Source: Wenzhouxiangella sp.
Lineage (GTDB): Bacteria > Pseudomonadota > Gammaproteobacteria > Xanthomonadales > Wenzhouxiangellaceae
Assembly (NCBI GenBank): GCA_018400355.1
Contig: JAGYMV010000048.1
Location: 1 to 6,019, forward strand
Direction of reading: 5' to 3'
DNA: 6,019 nucleotides
Shown: piece after piece, positions 1-5,057 of the stretch
Layout of the letters: the number at the start of each line of letters is the position of its first letter
How positions within the stretch are numbered: position 1 is the stretch's first letter
Notes under the pieces: generated by a model
The model's input: only the letters and a program-made list of their open reading frames with translations
Databases searched by the model: none
What the model was told of the DNA's origin: nothing
Program-made: the position numbers and the translations under genes

Positions 1-47
1 TGTATTGGGGCATGCAAAGCCCCCAGCACGCCGTTGGGCTCAAATGC

Positions 48-75
48 TGGACTCGGCTGAGAATCGTGATAAAAT
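48..75 (+). promoter_or_regulatory. Putative promoter of tRNA-Phe
   Basis: A TGGACT element (48-53, four of six matches to TTGACA) lies 16 bases before TAAAAT (70-75, five of six matches to TATAAT). The bases just after the -10 box are G/C-rich (GCTCGC), as in the discriminators of stringently controlled tRNA promoters. Transcription would start near 82, leaving a leader of about 29 bases before the tRNA. This is inference from consensus and position only. Confidence 0.5.
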
Positions 76-110
76 GCTCGCTTGTCTTCGGGCAAACCAT
101 CAAAACAAGC

Positions 111-186
111 GGCTAGGTAGCTCAGTTGGTAGAGCAGCGGATTGAAAATCCGCGTGTCGGCGGTTCGATTCCGCCCCTGGCCACCA
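111..186 (+). tRNA. tRNA-Phe (anticodon GAA)
   Basis: A complete 76-base tRNA. The acceptor stem GGCTAGG (111-117) pairs with CCTGGCC (176-182) with one G-U pair. The D-arm has the usual AGTTGGTAGA loop. The anticodon stem GCGGA (137-141) pairs with TCCGC (149-153) and closes the loop TTGAAAA, which puts GAA at 144-146 and reads Phe codons. The T-arm GGCGG/CCGCC carries TTCGATT in the loop. The discriminator A (183) is followed by an encoded CCA (184-186), as is normal in gammaproteobacteria. I see no U-rich terminator after it and no second tRNA in the window. Confidence 0.98.
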
Positions 187-216
187 CGATCTAACTACCT
201 GAATTCTAAAACTTTA

Positions 217-291
217 TTTAGGCCGAACTGGCCTCGTGATCCTGTGCCTTGAGGGCCCGACATTCCGCTCGTGGTCTGGTCGCGGCCTAAA
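217..291. repeat. 9-bp inverted repeat in the tRNA/TIGR03643 intergenic region
   Basis: TTTAGGCCG (217-225) and its exact reverse complement CGGCCTAAA (283-291) enclose 57 bases. A shorter hairpin, AGGCC/GGCCT (220-224/230-234, loop of five), overlaps the left arm, so two structures are mutually exclusive. A near-direct repeat also lies here: CTAAAACTTTATT (206-218) against CTAAAACTCCATT (287-299). No U-run follows on either strand, so it is not a standard terminator. No coding sequence was recognised in 187-349. Function unknown. Confidence 0.4.
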
Positions 292-349
292 ACTCCATTC
301 CCTAGCACGCGCCACTACTTAAGACATGGTCTCGGATGTCAGCATCCCG

Positions 350-598
350 TCACCGCTTATACTGCGTCGGGCAATACGCTCGGCTAACCTCAGGGCTTCT
401 GAGTTTTAAGTGTTTGGTGTTTCGACCCGTGACCCGCTTGCGCCACAATCTAAAGCTGGAAGGCTTTAGGGACCGGCGCATGAACTCAATCACTTCCGAC
501 TCACTCAAGCCAAACTGCACCTCGATTGCCTCAAACGGGGTGCGGTCCTCCCAAGCCATTTCAATCACACGCGAGGTATCTTCGTCTGATAGCTTCAT
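350..598 (-). CDS. TIGR03643/DUF2805 family small protein
   Basis: An 82-residue basic protein of unknown biochemical role. It matches the conserved core I remember for the TIGR03643 (DUF2805) family. LSDEDTSRVIEMAWEDRTPF (3-22) is followed by an FGLSESEV segment (29-36), LKPSSFRLWRKRVTGR (44-59) and a basic C-terminus ending CPTQYKR. The acidic/aromatic first half and the LSESEVIEFMRR stretch could form a helix-turn-helix-like fold, but no function is established. I chose the ATG at 596-598 because family members begin at MxLSEED and because GGGTGG lies a suitable distance upstream. It also overlaps a TGA in an upstream frame as ATGA. An in-frame ATG at 611-613 would add MGGCS and has no better ribosome site. 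In other gammaproteobacteria I recall this gene lying near photolyase/cryptochrome genes; none is visible here. Confidence 0.9.
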   Translation of the reverse strand: MKLSDEDTSRVIEMAWEDRTPFEAIEVQFGLSESEVIEFMRRSLKPSSFRLWRKRVTGRNTKHLKLRSPEVSRAYCPTQYKR

Positions 599-933
599 TG
601 AACAACCACCCATTCACCGCCAAAGTGCCATTGTAAGTACAGCGTCGTCACATCGAGTGAAGACCAGCCGACGCCCATGGCTGATGCCGCCATCCCCAGC
701 GCCAAGTTTCGGCATCGCCATGTGCCCCAGACCGCAGTCTCTCAGTCCGCCGAAGCAGATCCAGACCCGTTCCGAGCAGGCATCAGCCCAAATCGCGTTA
801 GAAACCCTCGGTATTGACAAGCTCTGGGGATGTTCGGGATATTGCACCGCAACCAGTGGGTGCCCACGATTTTTAATATAATAAATCCGTTCGATTCATC
901 GGTTGATATCGATTGAAATGTGAGACAGAACCC
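599..933. other. 335-base stretch without a recognised gene
   Basis: No coding sequence here is convincing. Several overlapping open frames exist on both strands, but none has a recognisable family, a good ribosome site, or a signal peptide. One - strand frame (596-741, about 48 codons, including WSSLDVTTLYLQWHFGGEW) ends in a TGA that overlaps the start of the TIGR03643 gene as ATGA; it may be a decayed upstream gene or chance. The right end (871-886) is A/T-rich and holds the TATAAT box listed separately, and could serve promoters in both directions. Confidence 0.5.
877..882 (+). promoter_or_regulatory. -10 box upstream of the secreted-protein/ubiquitin pair
   Basis: A perfect TATAAT sits in an A/T-rich patch (871-886) about 52 bases before the ATG at 934. 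The expected -35 positions (853-860) read CCAGTGGG and do not resemble TTGACA, and there is no TG extension, so an activator or another sigma factor may be needed. Transcription would start near 889. It would probably serve both the gene at 934 and the ubiquitin gene at 1316, because no terminator or second promoter is visible between them. Confidence 0.45.
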
Positions 934-1395
934 ATGCAATATCAGAAAGACAAAGATCTCCCAAAAATCCAACAAAGAAACTCGCTTCTTTTGGTGCTGG
1001 TGACTGTTGGCCTGCCCTTGCTTTTCATGTCACCCGTATCCGCTCAGAACTATGAAATCTCCCAATGGAGCATCTCAGCTGGGGGAGCACAAGAAGCCAC
1101 AGGTGGTGAGTGGACGCTGTCGGGCACCATCGGCCAATGGGAGGCCACCCCTGCCAGAGCATTGTCTGGGGGGCAGTGGCGGCTCACCGGCGGATTCTGG
1201 GCGGCTGAGTTAAGCGAGCTCGGCGATCTGATTTTCCGAGATCGATTCAAACGCGCCAACCCAGGCCCATCCTCCTTGCAATCAGGTACCCGGGCAAGAC
1301 TGAGTCCCAAAAAGCATGCGCCACCACCACGCCCTGCTCTTTTGCCTATTTTTAAGCCTGACGCCAACAGCCTGGGCGATGCAGATTTTTGTTAA
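934..1395 (+). CDS. Small secreted W/G-rich protein with IFRDRFK motif
   Basis: A 153-residue protein with a clear Sec signal peptide: a charged N-terminus (residues 1-16), a hydrophobic core (17-33) and the cleavage site VSA|QN after 37. The mature part has an imperfect internal repeat of the GG-x-W-x-L-[ST]-G type, GGEWTLSGTIGQ (58-69) and GGQWRLTGGFW (79-89). I recall this pattern from many uncharacterised secreted proteins in gammaproteobacteria and planctomycetes. It is followed by LGDLIFRDRFK (96-106), a motif usually found at the very C-terminus of such proteins. Here another 47 residues, rich in P, R and K and without recognisable family, follow it. That extra part overlaps the ubiquitin gene by 80 bases in another frame and may reflect a lost stop codon or a frameshift. 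An in-frame TTG at 913 precedes the ATG at 934; I chose ATG. No strong ribosome site is seen. Function unknown. Confidence 0.75.
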   Translation: MQYQKDKDLPKIQQRNSLLLVLVTVGLPLLFMSPVSAQNYEISQWSISAGGAQEATGGEWTLSGTIGQWEATPARALSGGQWRLTGGFWAAELSELGDLIFRDRFKRANPGPSSLQSGTRARLSPKKHAPPPRPALLPIFKPDANSLGDADFC

Positions 1396-1657
1396 AACCC
1401 CCGAAGGCAAAACCATTACCTTGGATGTGGAACCTTCCGACTCGATAGAAAATGTCAAACAAAAAATTCAAGACAAAGAGGGCATTGTCCCAGATCAACA
1501 GGTCCTGATCTTTACCGGCAAACGACTGTCCGACATACAGACCCTGTCTGACTACAACATCCAAAAAGAGTCCACCCTGTATCTGTTTTTTAAAGCAGAT
1601 CTTGAAAAGCCAGTCATCTTTACCAACCGATTTGAACAGGCCCCAAGCAATCCGTAG
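1316..1657 (+). CDS. Signal-peptide-bearing ubiquitin lacking the di-glycine tail
   Basis: 113 residues. Residues 1-21 form a signal peptide: R2, three His, a Leu/Phe core (7-15) and AWA at the cleavage site. Cleavage would release a protein starting exactly at ubiquitin Met1 (MQIFVKT). Against human ubiquitin recalled from memory, I count 56 identities in the first 69 positions. All seven lysines (K6, 11, 27, 29, 33, 48, 63), the F4 patch (Q2, F4, T12) and I44 are kept. Changes are L8P, R42V, R54Q, H68Y, V70F, L71F and R72K. The LRLRGG end is absent. Instead a 24-residue tail (90-113) carries VIFTNRFE (100-107) and ends APSNP. Without Gly75-Gly76 it cannot be activated by a standard E1. Secreted Bacteroides fragilis ubiquitin (BfUbb) is a known precedent. 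The ATG at 1316 is the only start that includes the signal peptide, and it lacks an obvious Shine-Dalgarno. The core is about 43% GC, well below its neighbours, which suggests transfer. The stop lies 12 bases from the convergent gene's stop. Confidence 0.93.
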   Translation: MRHHHALLFCLFLSLTPTAWAMQIFVKTPEGKTITLDVEPSDSIENVKQKIQDKEGIVPDQQVLIFTGKRLSDIQTLSDYNIQKESTLYLFFKADLEKPVIFTNRFEQAPSNP

Positions 1658-1669
1658 CCTGCCACACAA

Positions 1670-3463
1670 TCAAGAAGCGCTTTTTCGTCTTGATGCCCCC
1701 CGATACTCTTTTGGGGTCATCCCACAGGCCTTCTTAAAAACCGCGTAGAACGCCGAACGACTGCTGAAGCCAGCCTCATCTAGAATTTGATCGATGCTCA
1801 TGTGATCCGATGCTGGATCGTCCAGACGCTCCATGGCATGGATCACTCTAAACTGATTGAGATATTCAGGAAATGTGGAATCAGAAAACACATTCACTGA
1901 CTCGGATACCAAGCGCTTCGACACATGAATTCGCTCTGCAAAATCGGGCAAGGTCATGCCCGAATGGCGATAGAGCTGCTCCTCTCTCATGGCTTTTTCT
2001 ATTCGCTGAAATGCCCACTTTTGCCCACGCTTCTCCTCTGCGCTGTCATCTTCATCGATGGATATCGCGGCTGCATTTTGAGGCTCTAAGCTCCGCTCAT
2101 CTGGCTCAATGGCTTTGACCCTCTGACGGTGTCGAATCACGGATTGCTGATTGAGCTCGTAGAGGCGCTGTATGCTTTTGATTCGAAGGCGGTGGTAGGC
2201 CACCCCAGCCAAGGACACCACACACAACGTCACCAAAACAAATAAAAGCCACACATTTCGCACCCGCTGGGCCTGAAGCTCAATGGTCTGTTGCTGCAAT
2301 TGGCTGGCCTGTTCATTAAAATCCAACTGTGTTTTTAGCTCATTGACGCTTGCCCTTTGCATGGCCATCTCGCGGGCCAACTCCGCCTCTCTAAAATCAC
2401 TCAGAGCAAGCATCATTTCATCGACCTCACCCATGCGCGCGTGGGCCTCGATCAGATTCAAGTACAGATCATCGGGAAGGTTTTGTGACTCAAACCCCAG
2501 TGATTTAAAGCGTTCAATTGCACGATTCAAGTTGTTGACCGCATGGCTGGGTTGGCCTTCTAGCAACGCGAGCTTTCCAGCTTGAAGTAAAAAGTAAGCT
2601 TGCATGATGCCCACATCATTCACTTGCGCCTTGGTGGTACCATCTTCGACCAGACGGCCGATGTCATCTAAGTCTCTGGTCCGACGAAAGCCATCCTCTG
2701 CGAGGTTATAAATGATTTGTAGCTCTTGGGTGTGTGCGCCACCGGCTCGATAGATGGCCAGAGCCTTTTGAATGGCCTGCAGATAGTCGTCAAAACGCTC
2801 AAGAGCGTATAAATTGATCGCTTGGTTCTGATATACCAAACCTTGCTGTAGGGGCGCATCGACCCCATTCAGCAAGGACTGAGCCCTTTCCAGTTCAGAC
2901 AATGCATCGTCCCATTGGCCTAGGTTGTAATAAATCAATGAGATATTGCTGTAGATCTCAGCCATCTCAATCGGACGCCCACGATCGCTTTCCACCTCCA
3001 GCGCGCGCTGATAGCTGGAAATGGCGGCATCGTATTGTCGTAACAGATCATTTACAACGCCTAGGTTGTTGTAAATATTGACCTGCATGTCTGGATTGGA
3101 TTGCCCATATTCGGTGGATAGGGCTTGCTCAAAGTGGTCTTTGGCCAAGTTGTAAAAGGTTTTGTGGTAGTAGGCCAAGCCCAGACCAAAATGGGCCTGT
3201 GCAAGCGATCGGTCTCCGAGTTCTGAGCGCCGTTCTTTGAGAAGCACCTCAAAGATTTCAATGGCGCCATCCAAATCTGTCTCAATCAAGGCACGGCCCT
3301 CCACGAGCACGTCCTCAATGCTGTCAGACAAGGTATTGACTTGATCTGAGGCTTTTTGGGGTGGGTCCTGCGCGACGACGAGATGAGCCAAGCCAAAGGA
3401 GAACAACAAAACCAACACAAGGCCTTTCGTGCTCAACGATCGACCCATAGACGCACTTTTCAT
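1670..3463 (-). CDS. Membrane-spanning TPR sensor with AraC-family HTH regulator domain
   Basis: 597 residues from the ATG at 3461-3463; a TTG just upstream is less likely. The N-terminus is a signal peptide or anchor (about 11-31, ending VVAQ). Then come several tetratricopeptide repeats (about 50-340), for example AHFGLGLAYYHKTFYNLAKD, YNNLGVVNDLLRQYDAAI and YSNISLIYYNLGQWDDAL. A Gln/Glu-rich coiled coil (about 360-400) leads into one transmembrane helix (about 403-423, WLLFVLVTLCVVSLAGVAY). After a charged linker there is an AraC-type DNA-binding domain (about 500-590) with two HTH motifs, LPDFAERIHVSKRLVS and IDQILDEAGFSSRSAFYAVF, ending GMTPKEYR. The layout predicts a periplasmic TPR region that senses a ligand or partner and a cytoplasmic DNA-binding domain in one chain. 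Targets are unknown. It converges on the ubiquitin gene, so shared regulation cannot be read from position alone. It is divergent from prmC. Confidence 0.92.
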   Translation of the reverse strand: MKSASMGRSLSTKGLVLVLLFSFGLAHLVVAQDPPQKASDQVNTLSDSIEDVLVEGRALIETDLDGAIEIFEVLLKERRSELGDRSLAQAHFGLGLAYYHKTFYNLAKDHFEQALSTEYGQSNPDMQVNIYNNLGVVNDLLRQYDAAISSYQRALEVESDRGRPIEMAEIYSNISLIYYNLGQWDDALSELERAQSLLNGVDAPLQQGLVYQNQAINLYALERFDDYLQAIQKALAIYRAGGAHTQELQIIYNLAEDGFRRTRDLDDIGRLVEDGTTKAQVNDVGIMQAYFLLQAGKLALLEGQPSHAVNNLNRAIERFKSLGFESQNLPDDLYLNLIEAHARMGEVDEMMLALSDFREAELAREMAMQRASVNELKTQLDFNEQASQLQQQTIELQAQRVRNVWLLFVLVTLCVVSLAGVAYHRLRIKSIQRLYELNQQSVIRHRQRVKAIEPDERSLEPQNAAAISIDEDDSAEEKRGQKWAFQRIEKAMREEQLYRHSGMTLPDFAERIHVSKRLVSESVNVFSDSTFPEYLNQFRVIHAMERLDDPASDHMSIDQILDEAGFSSRSAFYAVFKKACGMTPKEYRGASRRKSAS

Positions 3464-3495
3464 CAACCCACACCGTTCAAGTTCAATCAGTGTTT

Positions 3496-3504
3496 ATTAT
3501 GACA
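3496..3504 (-). promoter_or_regulatory. Extended -10 promoter for the TPR/AraC regulator
   Basis: Read on the - strand, TGT-CATAAT is an extended -10 element (TGn plus five of six matches to TATAAT). No convincing -35 lies 16-18 bases upstream, as is often tolerated with a TG extension. Transcription would start near 3489, giving a leader of about 26 bases to the ATG at 3463. Confidence 0.4.
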
Positions 3505-3524
3505 CGCACGCCCCAGCACACCCA

Positions 3525-3533
3525 TGGGATAAT
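3525..3533 (+). promoter_or_regulatory. Extended -10 promoter for prmC operon
   Basis: TGG-GATAAT is an extended -10 element (TGn plus five of six matches to TATAAT) with no clear -35. Transcription would begin near 3540. That leaves about 33 bases before the GTG at 3574 but would exclude the in-frame ATG at 3499, so it supports the downstream start of prmC. It is divergent from, and about 20 bases away from, the -10 element of the TPR/AraC gene, so the two promoters may compete or share a regulator. Confidence 0.4.
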
Positions 3534-3573
3534 TATTGGCCATGACATCACCACCACGCGAACCCAACAACGA

Positions 3574-4410
3574 GTGAAGAACACACGCCTCAAGCAAGTA
3601 CTGGAACAGGCCAGGATGCGCCTCAGTGATCGCTTGGAAGCCGATCTGTTGGTCTCGCATGCCCTCCAGAAAGACCGAACCTACCTGTATGCCCACGATC
3701 ACATCGATCTCAATGATGAGCAACTGGCCGCCATTCATCAATTGATCAAACGCAGGCAACTCGGCGAGCCAGTGGCTTACTTACTGGGGCACAAAGAGTT
3801 TTATGGTCGGTCTTTTGAGGTGTCGCCTGCCGTCTTGATTCCGCGACCCGAGACCGAACTGATCATTGATCAAGCCCTCCACCTAGCGCTCCCCAAGAAC
3901 GCCAAAGTGGTGGATGTGGGCACAGGCTCTGGGTGCATTGGCCTCACACTGGCCATCGAGCGCCCCAACTGGGTGGTGTGTGTGTCTGACGTTTCGGCCA
4001 ATGCCTTGGCCGTCTGCCAACAAAATCGGCACATCCTCAATCCAACCAACGTGGTCATCCAGCAAGGCGCTCTCCTGAACCCTTGGCGCGATCAGCGGTT
4101 TGACTTAATTGTGGCCAACCTCCCCTACATTGCACCCAACGACCCCCACTTAGACAATGCCGACCTTGGCCATGAGCCACACATGGCATTGGTGGCCGAT
4201 GGCGACGGCCTTGAGCTGATTTTCTCCCTGATCCAGCAGGCACCCAATCATTTGCATCCCGGTGGGTATATGGTTCTAGAACACGGCTTTGAACAGCAAG
4301 TCGCCATTGAGAAAGCCCTCATCGAGCAAGGCTTTGATGAGGTCTCGGGCCTAAAAGATCTCGCAGGCCAACCCCGTCTGGTGATTGGGCGGTGGTCCAA
4401 GCCCGAATGA
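3574..4410 (+). CDS. prmC: PrmC: peptide chain release factor N5-glutamine methyltransferase
   Basis: Transfers a methyl group from S-adenosylmethionine to the glutamine of the GGQ motif in release factors RF1 and RF2, in the cytoplasm. 278 residues from the GTG at 3574, close to E. coli PrmC at 277. It has an N-terminal helical substrate-recognition domain (about 1-75) with RLSDRLEADLLVSHAL, then GEPVAYLLGHKEFYG (64-78) and LIPRPETE (88-95). The SAM-binding loop is DVGTGSGCIGLTLA (114-127). The catalytic motif reads NLPY (182-185) where E. coli has NPPY; the Asn and Tyr are kept. EHG (236-238) is also conserved. An in-frame ATG at 3499 would add 25 residues unlike the family, and would lie upstream of the predicted transcription start, so I prefer GTG, though neither has a clear Shine-Dalgarno. 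Its stop overlaps the next start as ATGA. Confidence 0.95.
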   Translation: MKNTRLKQVLEQARMRLSDRLEADLLVSHALQKDRTYLYAHDHIDLNDEQLAAIHQLIKRRQLGEPVAYLLGHKEFYGRSFEVSPAVLIPRPETELIIDQALHLALPKNAKVVDVGTGSGCIGLTLAIERPNWVVCVSDVSANALAVCQQNRHILNPTNVVIQQGALLNPWRDQRFDLIVANLPYIAPNDPHLDNADLGHEPHMALVADGDGLELIFSLIQQAPNHLHPGGYMVLEHGFEQQVAIEKALIEQGFDEVSGLKDLAGQPRLVIGRWSKPE

Positions 4411-5057
4411 GCGTTGTCTGCATCATCCCTCTGGGGCCCAATGAGCCGGTTCCAGAAAAGTTAATCGATCAGCTCAGCCAACAGTCAGTGCCGATCATTG
4501 TTTCAGCCACCCGACCAAAGCCAGATCATTGCCCACAAAGCCTCACTTGGCTTGAGGGCCCACCCGGGCGTGGTGTGCAATTGAACCGAGCCATTGAAAG
4601 TGCAGACGCTCAATGGCTTTGGCTTCTGCATGCCGACAGCCTCATCCCCAGCAGCGCAGTCACTGCTGTCCGTGCATTTTGTGCTGGTGCGGGTTGGCAA
4701 GACATCGGCTATGCCGGTCTTCAGTTTGCAAATGATGGGCCCAAGCTAACCGTGCTCAATCAGTGGGGCGCCAATCTACGATCTCGCCATTGGCGCCAAC
4801 CCTATGGCGATCAAGGCCTGTGTGTCCACACAGAGCTTTGGACACGCCTGGGCGGGTTTGCTGAACACTTACCGCGCGGCGAGGATTTGGATTGGGTGAT
4901 CCGCGCCAGAGCTTTCGATGCCTACCCCCAACGCCTGCCTTTCACCATCACCACCAGTGCACGGCGCTATCGGGCCAGAGGATGGCTAAAAACCACTCTA
5001 GATCACCAAATCAAAGCCTGGCAATTGGTCCGCTCGGCCAAGCGGTGGCGCCCATGA
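4407..5057 (+). CDS. TIGR04283-type family 2 glycosyltransferase
   Basis: 216 residues, a small GT-A-fold glycosyltransferase of the TIGR04283 type (rSAM/selenodomain-associated transferase 2). Family landmarks are a VVCIIP start (3-8), GRGVQLN (54-60, usually GRARQMN), the metal-binding-like LHADS (74-78), PYGDQGLCV (132-140), LGGF (148-151) and GEDLDW (158-163). A basic C-terminal helix region with ARRYRARGW follows (185-193). No signal peptide or membrane helix is seen, so it should be cytoplasmic. The start is the ATG at 4407, which overlaps the prmC TGA as ATGA; a GTG at 4392 is possible but less likely. The substrate is unknown. This family often sits next to the TIGR04282 family, as here, in pathways linked by annotation to modified sugars or arsenosugars, but no radical SAM or selenodomain gene is visible in the window. 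Confidence 0.88.
   Translation: MSVVCIIPLGPNEPVPEKLIDQLSQQSVPIIVSATRPKPDHCPQSLTWLEGPPGRGVQLNRAIESADAQWLWLLHADSLIPSSAVTAVRAFCAGAGWQDIGYAGLQFANDGPKLTVLNQWGANLRSRHWRQPYGDQGLCVHTELWTRLGGFAEHLPRGEDLDWVIRARAFDAYPQRLPFTITTSARRYRARGWLKTTLDHQIKAWQLVRSAKRWRP

Noticed and set aside
7..23. GGGGC/GCCCC hairpin at the left edge as a terminator
   Set aside because: No T-run follows on either strand and the gene it would serve is outside the window.
336..881. 181-codon + strand open frame across the TIGR03643 gene
   Set aside because: It lies antisense to a recognised conserved gene, its product has low-complexity S/P/R composition with no family, and it has no ribosome site.
889..897. Second copy of GTTCGATTC from the tRNA T-arm as an attachment site
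   Set aside because: Only nine bases match, the T-loop sequence is a common consensus, and no integrase or element lies between the copies.
742..975. - strand open frame opposite the start of the secreted protein, with a hydrophobic N-terminus
   Set aside because: It runs antisense over the promoter and signal-peptide region of the + strand gene, has no recognisable family, and its hydrophobic start reflects reverse reading of A/T-rich sequence.
1379..1657. Ubiquitin translated from the internal ATG as a cytoplasmic protein
   Set aside because: The 21 codons before it form a textbook signal peptide with AWA at the cleavage site, which is hard to explain if unused. The internal start cannot be excluded fully.
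1316..1657. Ubiquitin gene as a lipoprotein, because of Cys10
   Set aside because: The residues before Cys10 (LLF) do not form a lipobox, and the AWA site at 19-21 is a better Sec cleavage site.
1670..1693. Stem-loop TCAAGA/TCTTGA as a terminator between the convergent genes
   Set aside because: The stem has six A/T-rich pairs and a 12-base loop and is not followed by a T-run on either strand. It also lies inside the C-terminal codons of the regulator.
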